DNA of 64,000 bases from Actinokineospora diospyrosa. GTDB taxonomy: Bacteria > Actinomycetota > Actinomycetes > Mycobacteriales > Pseudonocardiaceae. Under the pieces are notes generated by a model. That model saw only the letters and a program-made list of their open reading frames with translations, was not told where the DNA came from and searched no databases. The translations under genes and the position numbers were made by a program. Below are positions 28,227-37,482 of this stretch, piece after piece; position 1 is the first letter of the stretch; each line of letters starts with the position of its first letter. The stretch covers positions 124,001-188,000 of the forward strand of contig NZ_JAMTCO010000003.1 in NCBI RefSeq assembly GCF_024171925.1, given 5' to 3'.

Positions 28227-29621
28227 TCACAGTCCGATTTGGACGTTCTCCAGCACGCCGAGCGCGTCCGGGACCAGCACCGCGGCGCTGTAGTAGGTGC
28301 TGACCAGGTACGACATGATCGCCTTGTCGTTGATCCCGGTGAACCGCACCGACAGGCCCGGCTCGTACTCGTCCGGGATCCCGGTCTGGTGCAGGCCGAT
28401 CACGCCCTGGTCGGACTCGCCGGTGCGCAGCACGATGATCGAGGTGATCCCGGTGTCGCTCACCGGGATCTTGTCGCACGGCAGCAGCGGCACCCCGCGC
28501 CAGGACTGCACCTGCTTGCCGTGCACCTCGGTCGTCGGCGGGTACAGGCCGCGCTTGGTGCACTCGCGGCCGAACGCGGCGATCGCCCTGGGGTGGGCCA
28601 GGAAGAAGTTCGACCTGCGCCGCCGCGCCAGCAGCTCGTCGAGGTCGTCCGGGGTCGGCGCGCCCTCGCGGGTGTGCAGCCGCTGGCGCAGGTCGGCGTT
28701 GTGCAGGAAGCCGAAGTCCCGGTTGTTGATGAGCTCGTGCTCCTGGCGCTCGCGCAGCGCGTGGATGGTCAGCCGCAGCTGCTGCTCGACCTGGTCCATC
28801 GGCTGGTTGTAGAGGTCGGCCACCCGGGTGTGGATCTTGAGCATGGTCTGCGCGACGGACAGCTCGTACTCGCGCGGGCTGCCCTCGTAGTCGACGAAGG
28901 TGCCGGGCAGCTCGTGCTCGCCGGAGTGCCCGGAGGACATGGCGATCTCGGCCTCGCCGTGCTTGTTCGTCCGGTTGGGCGGGCTCGCCCGGAACTCGTC
29001 CACGTGCTGGCGCAACGCGGCCGAGCGCTCCTGCAGTGACAGGAACTCCGAGCGCGACAGCGACATCACGATGCACGCGGTGCTGGCCTTGGCGGTGAAG
29101 TCCCAGGTGGCGTCGGCGTCGATGAGCCCGCGGTCGCCGAAGAACTCGCCGTCGGCCAGGACCGCGAGCACGGCCTCGTCGCCGAAGTGGCCCTCGGTGT
29201 AGGTGGTGACCTTGCCGTGCGCGATCAGGTGCACCGCGTCGGCCGGGCGCCCGCGCTCGACGATCGTGTCGCCCGCGCTGAACTCGCGCTGGGTGAACCG
29301 GTTCGCCAGCTCGGTGAGCGCGCCGACGTCGGCGAGGCCGCGCAGCAGGGCCAGCTCGCGCAGCTCGGTCGGCACGATGTCGACGTCGGCGCCGGTGTTG
29401 GTGAAGGTGACCCGGCCGTCGCCCAGGGTGTAGCTGAGCCTGCGGTTGACCCGGTACACCGCGCCCTGGGCCTCGACCCACGGCAGCATCCGCAGCAGCC
29501 AGCGCGGGCTGATCTCCTGCATCTGCGGGACGGACTTGGTGGTGGTCGCGAGGTTGCGCGCCGCCTTGGTGCTCAGGCTCTGCTGGTCCTGCTCGGAAGC
29601 GGTGTCGAGTAGCTCGGTCAC
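28227..29621 (-). CDS. Family 2B encapsulin nanocompartment shell protein, copy 1
   Basis: A 464-residue HK97-fold shell protein. It opens with the typical [20 protein letters not shown], continues [24 protein letters not shown], and carries an inserted cyclic-nucleotide-binding-like domain (about residues 75-200: [26 protein letters not shown]). The E-loop and A-domain follow ([40 protein letters not shown]) and the C-terminus is [12 protein letters not shown]. It is a paralogue of the upstream gene, with long near-identical DNA at a 1500-bp offset (28741-28830 and 30241-30330). It probably forms a mixed or alternative shell around the prenyl synthase. Confidence 0.93.
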   Translation of the reverse strand: MTELLDTASEQDQQSLSTKAARNLATTTKSVPQMQEISPRWLLRMLPWVEAQGAVYRVNRRLSYTLGDGRVTFTNTGADVDIVPTELRELALLRGLADVGALTELANRFTQREFSAGDTIVERGRPADAVHLIAHGKVTTYTEGHFGDEAVLAVLADGEFFGDRGLIDADATWDFTAKASTACIVMSLSRSEFLSLQERSAALRQHVDEFRASPPNRTNKHGEAEIAMSSGHSGEHELPGTFVDYEGSPREYELSVAQTMLKIHTRVADLYNQPMDQVEQQLRLTIHALRERQEHELINNRDFGFLHNADLRQRLHTREGAPTPDDLDELLARRRRSNFFLAHPRAIAAFGRECTKRGLYPPTTEVHGKQVQSWRGVPLLPCDKIPVSDTGITSIIVLRTGESDQGVIGLHQTGIPDEYEPGLSVRFTGINDKAIMSYLVSTYYSAAVLVPDALGVLENVQIGL

Positions 29622-29686
29622 GCCGATGACCCCCGGTGGTGGGTGGAACTTTGTGGGTGAAGGAGTGGGTGAAGGAGTGGGTGGAC

Positions 29687-29716
29687 GTGGTGCCCCGCGC
29701 GGACGCGGGGCACCAC
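29687..29716 (-). terminator. Strong hairpin between the two encapsulin genes
   Basis: GTGGTGCCCCGCG (29687-29699) and CGCGGGGCACCAC (29704-29716) form a perfect 13-bp stem with a 4-nt loop, directly after the stop of the upstream encapsulin. To its left (29642-29682) are direct repeats of GTGGGTGAAGGA. It probably limits read-through between the shell genes. Confidence 0.65.
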
Positions 29717-29723
29717 GAGGGGG

Positions 29724-31151
29724 TTAGAGACCGATCTGGACGTCGTCGAGCACGGCCAGCGCGTCGGGCACCAGCACCGCGGCCGAGTAGTACGCGGTGA
29801 CCAGGTAGGACAGGATCGCCTTGTCGTTGATCCCCATGAACCGCACCGACAGGCCCGGCTCGTACTCGTCGGGCAGCCCGGTCTGGTGCAGGCCGATGAC
29901 GCCCTGGTTGTCCTCACCGGTGCGCAGCACGATGATCGAGGTGGTCCGGGTGTCGCTGATCGGGATCTTGCTGCACGGCAGCACCGGGACCCCGCGCCAG
30001 GACGGCACGTGGTGCCCGCCGATCTCCACCGAGGCCGGGTAGATCCCGCGCTTGCTGCACTCGCGGCCGAACGCGGCGATCGCCTTGGGGTGGGCGAGGA
30101 TGACCGAGGGGTCCTTCCACACCTTCGCCAGCAGCTCGTCGAGGTCGTCGGGGGTGGGCGCGCCGGTGCGCGCGTGCACCCGCTGGCGCGGGTCGGCGTT
30201 GTGCAGCAGGCCGAACTCGCGGTTGTTGATGAGCTCGTGCTCCTGGCGCTCGCGCAGCGCCTCGATGGTCAGCCGCAGCTGCTGCTCGACCTGGTCCATC
30301 GGCTGGTTGTAGAGGTCGGCCACCCGGGTGTGCACCTTGAGCACGGTCTGCGCGACCGAGAGCTCGTACTCGCGCGGCGAGACCTCGTAGTCCACAAAGG
30401 TCTCCGGCAGCTCGACCTCGCCGGTGTGGCCCGCGGCGAGGTTGATCGGGACCTCGCCGTCCTGCTCGTGCGCGCCGCTGGCCAGGTACGCCTCGACGTG
30501 CGCGCGCAGCGTCGGCACCCGCTCGAGGAGGTCCTGGAACTCGTTGCGGCGCAGGGAGAGCACGGTGACCGCGGTGGCGGCCTTGGCGGTGAAGTCCCAG
30601 ATCTTCTCCTGCAGCAGGCCCCACTGGTCGAAGTACTCGCCGTCGGTGACCACGCCGACCACGGTCTCGTCGCCGTACTGGCCCTCGGCGCGCTGCTCGA
30701 CCCGGCCGTGCGCGATGACCAGGAACCGGTCGGCCGCGTGCCCCCACTCGACGAGCGTGTCGCCCGCGGCGTAGTCCTCCTGCCGGAACAGCCCGGCCAG
30801 CGCGGTCAGCGCCTCCTCGTCGTCGAAGTCGCGCAGGAAGGACAGTTCGCGCAGGTCCCCGGAGACCACCCGGGGCTGGGCGTCGGCCCGGTTGACGGTG
30901 ATCCGCCCGTCCCCGACGACGTAGTCGATCGCGATCCGCCCGTCGCCGACGACGTAGCTGCGGCGCTGGTTGACCCGGTAGGTGCCGCCCCCGACGTGGG
31001 TCCACGGCAGGACCCGCAGCAGCCAGCGGGAGGTGATCTCCTGCATCTGCGGGACGGACTTGGTGGTGGTCGCGAGGTTGCGCGCCGCCTCGGTGGTGAG
31101 GCTCTGCTGCGGGGGCGCTTCGCCGCCGACAGGGCGCAGGGTCTCGGTCAC
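29724..31151 (-). CDS. Family 2B encapsulin nanocompartment shell protein, copy 2
   Basis: A 475-residue paralogue of copy 1 with the same order: [20 protein letters not shown], shell N-arm, inserted cNMP-binding-like domain ([20 protein letters not shown]), then [18 protein letters not shown] and the C-terminus [12 protein letters not shown]. It carries an 11-residue internal duplication at the domain entry ([11 protein letters not shown] then [14 protein letters not shown] 30901-30924 and 30934-30957), absent from copy 1. It is the first gene of the encapsulin group, with a 362-bp promoter region upstream. Start GTG 31151. Confidence 0.93.
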   Translation of the reverse strand: MTETLRPVGGEAPPQQSLTTEAARNLATTTKSVPQMQEITSRWLLRVLPWTHVGGGTYRVNQRRSYVVGDGRIAIDYVVGDGRITVNRADAQPRVVSGDLRELSFLRDFDDEEALTALAGLFRQEDYAAGDTLVEWGHAADRFLVIAHGRVEQRAEGQYGDETVVGVVTDGEYFDQWGLLQEKIWDFTAKAATAVTVLSLRRNEFQDLLERVPTLRAHVEAYLASGAHEQDGEVPINLAAGHTGEVELPETFVDYEVSPREYELSVAQTVLKVHTRVADLYNQPMDQVEQQLRLTIEALRERQEHELINNREFGLLHNADPRQRVHARTGAPTPDDLDELLAKVWKDPSVILAHPKAIAAFGRECSKRGIYPASVEIGGHHVPSWRGVPVLPCSKIPISDTRTTSIIVLRTGEDNQGVIGLHQTGLPDEYEPGLSVRFMGINDKAILSYLVTAYYSAAVLVPDALAVLDDVQIGL

Positions 31152-31513
31152 GGTGCTACCGCCAATCGCTCATCCTGGAAAGGGAAGGTCGCGTGGGACA
31201 ATGCGGGCGACACCGAAAAACCGCGATGGCGGAAAGCACCTCACTTTCATGTTCGCACTGGTGAGGGCCCCGGTGTCCGCCTCGAACGTCGCTTCGCCAT
31301 TGTCGACGGCGTTGAAGCTAGCACCGCGAATTCGTGACAGTACAGTCCCCGAATCGGCTGGTTATAACCCAAGAGAACCGACCGGATTCAGCGATAAGGC
31401 AGACCGCGAGTAGTCATGTCGGGGCTCGATCACTCGATCTTGCGCCCGATTGGGCCGGACGTGACGCAGGGATACCTCGGATGGACGTAGCGTGAGCGCG
31501 GCACACTGGTGGG
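31152..31513. promoter_or_regulatory. Divergent upstream region, encapsulin group / dprE2-like gene
   Basis: 362 bp between divergent start codons. It is AT-richer than the rest of the window, especially 31195-31400 (for example gttataacccaagag), as expected of promoter DNA. I see no open frame worth calling and no clear operator palindrome. Confidence 0.45.
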
Positions 31514-32251
31514 ATGAGCGGTGTGGTGGTCGTCCTCGGCGGGCGCAGCGAGATCGGACTAGAGGTGGCGCGCCTGCTCGCGCCCGGCCGAACCCTGGTC
31601 CTGGCCGCCAGGAGGTCCGGTGATCTTGATCACCAACGCGCCGCCCTGACCGCCGTGGGCGCCACCGCCGTCCACCCCCTCGAGTTCGACGCGGACGACC
31701 TCACCACCCACCAGTCGTTCGTTCAGGGCATCGTCGACACCCACGGTCCGATCGACACGGTCATCGTGTCCTTCGGCATCCTCGGCGACCAATCCCGCGC
31801 CGAGACCGACGCGGCCCACGCCCTCTCCATAATCCACACCGACTACGTCGCCCACGTATCCGTCTTGACACACCTGGCGACCCTGCTCCGAGCCCAGAAC
31901 TCCGGCACCCTCATCGTCTTCTCCTCCGTGGCGGGAGTCCGAGTCCGCCGAGCCAACTACGTATACGGCTCAGCCAAAGCAGGCCTGGACGGCTTCGCCA
32001 GCGGCCTGTCCGACGCCCTAGCAGGCTCCGGCGCCCGCCTACTCCTGGTCCGCCCCGGCTTCGTAATCGGCCGCATGACCGACGGCATGCCCCCCGCCCC
32101 GTTCTCCTCAACCCCACCCCAAGTCGCCGCCGCCACAGTCCGGGCGCTGCGCAAGGGACGAGGAGAGGTCTGGGTCCCCGCAATCCTGCGCCCCGTCTTC
32201 TTCTGCATGCGCCTTCTCCCTCGCCGGCTATGGCGCAAGCTCCCCCGCTAA
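31514..32251 (+). CDS. SDR oxidoreductase, DprE2-like (decaprenylphosphoryl-2-keto-erythro-pentose reductase)
   Basis: A 245-residue short-chain dehydrogenase. Cofactor site VVVLGGRSEIGLEVA, FSSVAGVRVRRANYVYGSAK with Ser, Tyr and Lys in catalytic spacing, and VRPGFVIGRMTDGM. The variant glycine motif (GGRSEIG) and the C-terminal hydrophobic/basic end (VFFCMRLLPRRLWRKLPR) resemble DprE2, which completes epimerisation of decaprenylphosphoryl ribose to arabinose for arabinan synthesis. No dprE1 lies next to it in this window, so the specific name is moderately supported; the SDR fold is certain. Confidence 0.8.
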   Translation: MSGVVVVLGGRSEIGLEVARLLAPGRTLVLAARRSGDLDHQRAALTAVGATAVHPLEFDADDLTTHQSFVQGIVDTHGPIDTVIVSFGILGDQSRAETDAAHALSIIHTDYVAHVSVLTHLATLLRAQNSGTLIVFSSVAGVRVRRANYVYGSAKAGLDGFASGLSDALAGSGARLLLVRPGFVIGRMTDGMPPAPFSSTPPQVAAATVRALRKGRGEVWVPAILRPVFFCMRLLPRRLWRKLPR

Positions 32252-32389
32252 GGGGAGTGAGAAGCAGAGCAGAAGACAGACGGGCGACTTGATGCGTATC
32301 GAGTTGATATGTATGCAGTCGAGTCTGCGGGCATATGTGTTTCGATAACGCGCGATCTCGCGTAGCTGCCCTATTTCACCTGGTCAACC

Positions 32390-32549
32390 CTGGACAGTCG
32401 GACCCGGCGGTGCCAGCCCAGCTGCCGTCAGGACCGGCCCCAGCCCACCTACCCAGCCCCTGGACACTCGGAACGGCCGGTGCCATCCCAGCCCGCTCTC
32501 GTCAGCCCACCTTCCCAGCGCCTGGACAGTCGGACTCGCTGGTGCCAAC
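32390..32549. repeat. Three 62-70 bp tandem units left of hairpin B
   Basis: Units starting CTGGACAxTCGG at 32390, 32460 and 32522, each followed by a conserved GGTGCCA segment and CCAGCCCACC-like sequence. The last unit ends 28 bp before hairpin B. The same unit, in eight copies and the same position, precedes hairpin C. The surrounding 32252-32840 region (589 bp, convergent genes) holds no other gene I can support. Confidence 0.75.
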
Positions 32550-32696
32550 TGCTCGATGGGGTGGACCTGTTTTGTGTGGGGGGGACGGCACCCGTAGCGT
32601 TTCCGCGCGGCAGGGCCTGCTTTTGGGCCCCTGCTTTGCGGTTCTGCCACGGGTGTCGTAGGGGCCCCGCGCAAAACAGGTCCACCCCATCGAGCA
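32550..32696. repeat. 147-bp hairpin element, copy B
   Basis: Arms 32550-32581 (TGCTCGATGGGGTGGACCTG...) and 32665-32696 pair over 32 bp. The only deviations are two T opposite G positions (GTGT against GCGC), which are wobble pairs in RNA. An inner stem CGGCACCCGT with ACGGGTGTCG also holds a G-U. The element lies in the convergent gap between the dprE2-like and AMP-ligase genes. The length equals copies A and C exactly. Confidence 0.85.
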
Positions 32697-32826
32697 AAGC
32701 TCGAAAATCGCGGATCGGGCCCGATGTTGCCGCCAGGCAACGAGGCGTCCGATCCGGTGGCCGAGGTCGCCGCTAGGCGACGAGGCCGACCGTTCTGGGT
32801 CGCGACGCCGCAGGCGAGCCGACCCC
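32697..32826. repeat. Right flank shared by hairpins B and C
   Basis: The first 64 bp after hairpin B (AAAGCTCGAAAATCGCGGAT... to GAGGCGTCCGATCC) recur almost unchanged after hairpin C (from 60754). It contains a small palindrome TTGCC-GCCA-GGCAA. Copy B then has a diverged repeat of the same module (GTCGCCGCTAGGCGACGAGG), absent at C, before both end in AGGCGAGCCGACCC. Confidence 0.75.
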
Positions 32827-32840
32827 AGCCCCCGCCTACA

Positions 32841-34430
32841 TCAAGTCCACCGACCACTGCCAAACGTATCCTGCCCCGCCCTCAACACCGCCCTCAACTC
32901 CATCCGCCGGACCTTCCCCGTCCCCGTCCGCGGAATCTGCTCCCACGCCAACACCACCGGCTCCGCCAACGCAGGCAGATCACGCAGCGCACTACGCCAC
33001 AACACCGGGTCCAGGACCCCGTCCCGCGTCACCACCACCGGCTGCGGCAACTTCCCCGGCGTCCCCAGCACCACGCACTCCACCACGTTGGGTACCCGTT
33101 CCTCGAGCACGTCCTCCAGCTCCACACAACTGGCCCCGGGAAGGACATCCACCTCCCGGTCCAGCATCAAGTACGCCCCCCACCGGGTGCGCATCCCGAC
33201 GTCCCCGGTGTTCCACCACTCGCCATCGGTCTTCGCCGACCACCGCGAGTGCTCACCCACGTAATCAACGCACTGGGTCGCGGAATCAACCAGTACCAGC
33301 CCGGGAGTTCCCCGCGGCACCGGCAAGAACGTGTTCGGGTCGACCACGCGCAGGCGCGTCCGTCCCGGTGCCGGGCGGCCGAGGTTGCGGGTGGTGGGGT
33401 GGCGGGCGTCGCGGCGGGACAGGGAGCGGCGGGTGAGGAAGCGGAAGGTGAGCGGGCCGGTCTCGCTCTGGCCCCAGACCTGCACCCACAGCGGGCGCCT
33501 GCGGGTGCCGTGCAGGAACGCGCGGACCGTCGGCGGGTGGACCGCGTCGAAGGTGCTGACGAACACCCGGACGTCGCGCAGCGGGTGGTCGGGGCGTTCG
33601 AGCAGGGGGCGCCAGCGGACGAACGTGGACGGCAGCGCCTCCAGGGTCGTCGGCGGGTGGGCGCGCAGCAGGGGCTCGGCTTCGTCGGCGGTGTCGACGA
33701 TCAGGATTTCGCGCGGGGCCAGCCACAGGGCGCTGACCGTCCACGGCACCGCGCGCCCGTGGCTGAACGCGATCGCCGAGCAGACCGTGTCCCGCTTGCG
33801 GGCCGACACGATCGGCAGCCGGGTGCACTCGCCGCCCGCCAGGCCCAGCACCAGCGTGCGGTTGGTGTGCACCACCAGCTTCGGCACGCCCGTGGTGCCC
33901 GAGGTGTGCACGATCAGCAGCGGCTCGTCGTCGTCGCGGGTGACCGGGGCGGGCGGCTCGTGCCCGGTGAGCCGCTCCAGGTTGATGGTGTCCGGGTAGC
34001 GGCCCTCCAGGGTGACCGTGCGCGCCGCCCGCGAGATCAGCGTGATGCCGTGCGCGCGGGCCGTGTCCAGCACCGCGCGGGTGGTGATCAGCAGGGCCGG
34101 GTCGAGCCGCTCGAGCAGGACCTCCAGCGCGTGCGGTGCCAGCTGGTCCGACAGCAGCGCTGGCACGGCCCCGATCCGGACCGCGGCGCAGGCCAGCAGC
34201 ACGTAGTCCCAGTGGTTGCGCTTGACGATCGCCACCCGCTCGCCGGGGCGCACCCCGGCGGTGTGCAGCCACCCGGCCGCGTTGCGCACCAGGGCGGCCA
34301 GCGCCGCGACGTCGTAGCTGGTGCCGAAGTCGGGCGCGATGTCCAGCGGCCGGGCGAGCCGGACCACGGTGCGGGTCCGGCGGGTCACCAGCTCGTCGAA
34401 CAGGGTGCCCAGGTCACGCGGCTTGCTCAT
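32841..34430 (-). CDS. Acyl-CoA-synthetase-like AMP-forming ligase
   Basis: A 529-residue class I adenylate-forming enzyme. AMP-binding P-loop VHTSGTTGVPKLV (about residues 175-187), VWGQSETGP (A5-like), WWNTGDVG (A7), and terminal IPRTGTGKVRRMELR with the A10 catalytic Lys. It would activate a carboxylic acid as acyl-AMP and pass it to CoA or an amine; the substrate is unknown. It is last in the six-gene leftward operon and overlaps the methyltransferase by 17 bp. No carrier-protein gene is visible nearby, so direct amide or CoA-ester formation is likelier than carrier loading. Confidence 0.87.
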   Translation of the reverse strand: MSKPRDLGTLFDELVTRRTRTVVRLARPLDIAPDFGTSYDVAALAALVRNAAGWLHTAGVRPGERVAIVKRNHWDYVLLACAAVRIGAVPALLSDQLAPHALEVLLERLDPALLITTRAVLDTARAHGITLISRAARTVTLEGRYPDTINLERLTGHEPPAPVTRDDDEPLLIVHTSGTTGVPKLVVHTNRTLVLGLAGGECTRLPIVSARKRDTVCSAIAFSHGRAVPWTVSALWLAPREILIVDTADEAEPLLRAHPPTTLEALPSTFVRWRPLLERPDHPLRDVRVFVSTFDAVHPPTVRAFLHGTRRRPLWVQVWGQSETGPLTFRFLTRRSLSRRDARHPTTRNLGRPAPGRTRLRVVDPNTFLPVPRGTPGLVLVDSATQCVDYVGEHSRWSAKTDGEWWNTGDVGMRTRWGAYLMLDREVDVLPGASCVELEDVLEERVPNVVECVVLGTPGKLPQPVVVTRDGVLDPVLWRSALRDLPALAEPVVLAWEQIPRTGTGKVRRMELRAVLRAGQDTFGSGRWT

Positions 34431-35226
34431 CGCCGCCCTTCCGGCCGGTCACCGCGATCATCACCTGGGACAGCCAGCGCACCCCGGGGTCGGCGAGGTC
34501 GGCCAGCGCGGCGGCCACCTCGGCGTCGGAGACCAGGCCGCGGCCCACCATCGCCGGGCGCAGGTGCTCCAGCCACAGCGCGAACCAGCGCCCCTGCGGG
34601 GTCCCGCCGGTCACCACCTCGGCCCGCCCCTCGGCGCGCACGTCGAGCAGCCCGGCCGCCAGCGCGAGGTCGACGTCGAGCAGGCCGCAGCGCGGGTGGT
34701 AGCCGGACTCGGCCATCACCGCGTACGCCGCGTCGCGCACCCTGGGCCGCAGCACCCCGTCCGCGGTGGCCAACGTCGTCGCCGTATCGGTGTCCTCGAG
34801 CACGAGGTGCCCGCCGGGGCGCAGCGCGGCGACCATCCGCCGCACGGCGGACTCGCGGTCCGCCAGGTGCTGCACCACCAGCCGCGCGTGCACCACGTCG
34901 TAGCCCGCGCCGGGGAGCCCGTCGCGCAGGATGTCGGCCTCGTGCAAGGCGATCCCGTGCTGGCGCAGCCACAACGCGCGCGAGATGTCGATGTCCACCG
35001 CCGTGACGCAAGCGCCCTGCTCGGCGAGCCACCCCGCGATCGAACCGTGCCCGGCGCCGACCTCCAGGCACCGCGTCCCCAGCCCGATCCCCAGCGCCGC
35101 CAAGCGACTGCGCGTGCCCGGGTCCCAGAGCCGCTCGCCGACCGAGAGCCGCTCCTGCTCGCGGGCGAAGGAGGTGCCGAAGACGTAGCTGATCGCCGGG
35201 CGGCCGGAGACAACCTGCTCAGCCAC
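34414..35226 (-). CDS. SAM-dependent class I methyltransferase
   Basis: A 270-residue methyltransferase. Motif I CLEVGAGHGSIAGWLAE, acidic motif II VDIDISRALWL, and DVVHARLVVQHLADRESAVR followed by LRPGGHLVLEDTD. No membrane segment. It overlaps genes on both sides (8 and 17 bp), so it is an integral part of the leftward operon. Whether it methylates O, N or C cannot be told. Start GTG 35226. Confidence 0.88.
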   Translation of the reverse strand: MAEQVVSGRPAISYVFGTSFAREQERLSVGERLWDPGTRSRLAALGIGLGTRCLEVGAGHGSIAGWLAEQGACVTAVDIDISRALWLRQHGIALHEADILRDGLPGAGYDVVHARLVVQHLADRESAVRRMVAALRPGGHLVLEDTDTATTLATADGVLRPRVRDAAYAVMAESGYHPRCGLLDVDLALAAGLLDVRAEGRAEVVTGGTPQGRWFALWLEHLRPAMVGRGLVSDAEVAAALADLADPGVRWLSQVMIAVTGRKGGDEQAA

Positions 35227-36529
35227 GGGCCACCGCCGGGGAGTCCGCGGTCGACAGCCGCTCGGCCACCAGCTCGGCCGACCGGACCGCGGCCTCGCTG
35301 CTGGGGCGCAGGGTGTACCAGTCGCCCACGTACTCGACGGCCGCGGGCGCGCGGTCGGCGAACTCGGCGCGGGCGGCGAGCGCGGCGGCGGTGGGCATCG
35401 GCAGGCCGTGCTCGAACCGGGTGACCGCGGTGTCGCGCAACGCGTGCGCGAGGCCGGGCAGGTACTGCTCGGCGTGCGCGACCAGGGTCCGGCTGATCTC
35501 GTCGTCGCTCGCGCCGATCAGGTCCCGCACCGCGCCGGGGCTCACCACCAGGCTGACCATGCCCCGGCCCGCGGGGACCCGCCCGAGGTGCTTGCGGTCG
35601 TCGAACACCACACCCGCGAGGACCTCGTTCTCCACCTCGGGCACGGCGAGCGCGAACGAGCCGGGCAGCGCGTCCAGCGGCCGCGACAGCGGGCAGACCA
35701 CCTTGATCATCGGGCGGTACCGGCACAGCCGCACGTACTCCGGGGCGCCCGGGTGCAGGTCGGCGGCGACCGGGGCGGGCACGGCGAGCACGACGGTCCG
35801 CGCGGTCAGCGGGGTGCGGTCGGCGACCAGACGGGCGCCGGTGCCGGTGGTGGCGACCTCGCGGACCGGCACCCCGGTGCTGACCTCGACCTGCTCGGCC
35901 AGCCGCCGCGCCAGGGTGTCCATGCCCTCGCGGTAGGTGCGGAAGGTCTTGGTCGCGCCGACGGCGAGCAGGTGGCTGACGAACGGGCCCGCGCACGCTT
36001 CGGCCGTGTCCCAACCGAAGTAGCCACCCGCCAGCGGTTGCAGCAGGTAGTCGTGCAGGTCGCCGTGGCTGATCTCGGCGATGGTGCGGGTGCCCAGCGG
36101 GGTCGCCTCGGGGGCGTCCACGTCGTAGGCCCTGCGCCGGGCCGCCGCGCCACCGAGCAGGGCGATCAGGTCGAGCCGGGCCGCGACGCCGAGCCCGGCG
36201 CCGGTGAGCAGCGCGCGCGGGTCGCCGACGTGCCGGTGCGCCCGGTCGTCGCGCCACATGGCCAGGTCCGCGCCGATCAGCGGGATGTCGTCGTGGCACA
36301 GCCGCAGGTCGTCGATCAGCCGCCAGGTCGCCGGGTAGCCGGTGGTGCCGATCATCTCGGCGCCGGTGTCGGCGATGAACCCGTCGCGGTGCACGGTGCG
36401 CATGCGGCCGCCGATGTCCTCGGCCGCCTCGAAGACGTGCACGGACCTGCCTTGCGCGCGCAGGCGGAACGCGGTGGCCAGGCCGGCGATCCCGGCTCCG
36501 ACGACGGCGACATCCAGATCTGGGCTCAC
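35219..36529 (-). CDS. FAD-dependent amine oxidase/desaturase-like flavoprotein
   Basis: A 436-residue flavoprotein of the amine-oxidase/protoporphyrinogen-oxidase superfamily. FAD Rossmann motif VVGAGIAGLATAFRL, GGRMRTVHRDGFIADTGAEM typical of the family, and a C-terminal FAD segment VEYVGDWYTLRPSSEAAVRSAEL. It may oxidise an amine made by the aminotransferases upstream, or desaturate a prenylated product (inference). GTG 36529 overlaps the ubiA-like stop (GTGA). A longer frame reaches into the ubiA-like gene but is not coding there. Confidence 0.87.
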   Translation of the reverse strand: MSPDLDVAVVGAGIAGLATAFRLRAQGRSVHVFEAAEDIGGRMRTVHRDGFIADTGAEMIGTTGYPATWRLIDDLRLCHDDIPLIGADLAMWRDDRAHRHVGDPRALLTGAGLGVAARLDLIALLGGAAARRRAYDVDAPEATPLGTRTIAEISHGDLHDYLLQPLAGGYFGWDTAEACAGPFVSHLLAVGATKTFRTYREGMDTLARRLAEQVEVSTGVPVREVATTGTGARLVADRTPLTARTVVLAVPAPVAADLHPGAPEYVRLCRYRPMIKVVCPLSRPLDALPGSFALAVPEVENEVLAGVVFDDRKHLGRVPAGRGMVSLVVSPGAVRDLIGASDDEISRTLVAHAEQYLPGLAHALRDTAVTRFEHGLPMPTAAALAARAEFADRAPAAVEYVGDWYTLRPSSEAAVRSAELVAERLSTADSPAVARG

Positions 36530-37482
36530 GAACCGGCTCCAACCAGGAGGATCAGGTTGACCGCGATCAGCGTCGCGGTGGTGCTGCGGTGGGCGCGCAG
36601 GCCGAAGGACCGGGCGGCGAGCAGGTCGCCGAGGCCGACACCGCGGCGCAGTTGCGCGACCCGCACGCCCATGGCGGGCAGCATCGCCAGCCCGAACCAC
36701 CAGGGCGCGGGGCCGAGACCGGCCGCGGTGACCACGAGGGACACCTCGGCGACGGTGAGACCGGCGATGAACGCCTTGTTCCCCAGGGGACCAAGGACCG
36801 CGGCGACCGTGGGGCGCCCGACGGCGGCGTCGCCCTCGGCGTCGCGGGTGTTGGAGTACACGCCGAACAGCAGCGGCCCGAGTCCGAAGAGGACAGCTTG
36901 GACCGCGCCGAACCCGGTGACCCCGCCGGTGCTCAAGCCGGTGCCGACGAGGACGAGCCCGGCGCCGAAGCCCACCAGGAACACCTCCTGCCAGCCGCGG
37001 TAGCTGATCTTGAGACCCCAGGAGTACTGGACCGAGGAGGCCAGGCACACCGCGGCGACCAAAATAGTCCACAGTGGAGCGAACGGCGCCACCGCGAAGG
37101 CGAGCACCCACAGCCCGGCTCCGGCACCCGCGGTCAGCCAACCGAACCGGATGGCCTCCGCCTCGCTCAGTTCCCCGGTGAGCAACGGCTTCCTGGCCAA
37201 CTTGCGGGCGGGCGCGTCCGGGCCGTAGTTGGCGGCGTCGCTGCCGTCGCGGTAGCCGGTGACGTCGTCGAAGGCGACCGACCCGGCCACGACCAGGACC
37301 GTGCCGAGGCCGAAGACCAGCAGCGGGACCAGGGCCGACGGGCGGAACCCGGCCAGCGACCAGGCCAGCGGCAGCGCCAGGTAGTAGTCCCAGACGTCGA
37401 GCTTGGCCAGTCTGGCGTAGGCGCCCAGCCGCAGCCGGATGTCGACCGGGGCGAGCGGCCCTTGGGAGAGCGGCATGGTCAT
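36526..37482 (-). CDS. UbiA-family membrane prenyltransferase
   Basis: A 318-residue polytopic membrane protein, about eight hydrophobic helices. Both Asp-rich motifs are present: DDVTGYRDGSD (about residues 76-86) and SNTRDAEGDAAVGRP (about 220-234). UbiA enzymes transfer a prenyl chain from a diphosphate donor to an aromatic or sugar-phosphate acceptor. The prenyl diphosphate synthase at 27-28 kb could be a donor source, but it is in another operon. The ATG overlaps the upstream aminotransferase stop (ATGA). Confidence 0.9.
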   Translation of the reverse strand: MTMPLSQGPLAPVDIRLRLGAYARLAKLDVWDYYLALPLAWSLAGFRPSALVPLLVFGLGTVLVVAGSVAFDDVTGYRDGSDAANYGPDAPARKLARKPLLTGELSEAEAIRFGWLTAGAGAGLWVLAFAVAPFAPLWTILVAAVCLASSVQYSWGLKISYRGWQEVFLVGFGAGLVLVGTGLSTGGVTGFGAVQAVLFGLGPLLFGVYSNTRDAEGDAAVGRPTVAAVLGPLGNKAFIAGLTVAEVSLVVTAAGLGPAPWWFGLAMLPAMGVRVAQLRRGVGLGDLLAARSFGLRAHRSTTATLIAVNLILLVGAGS

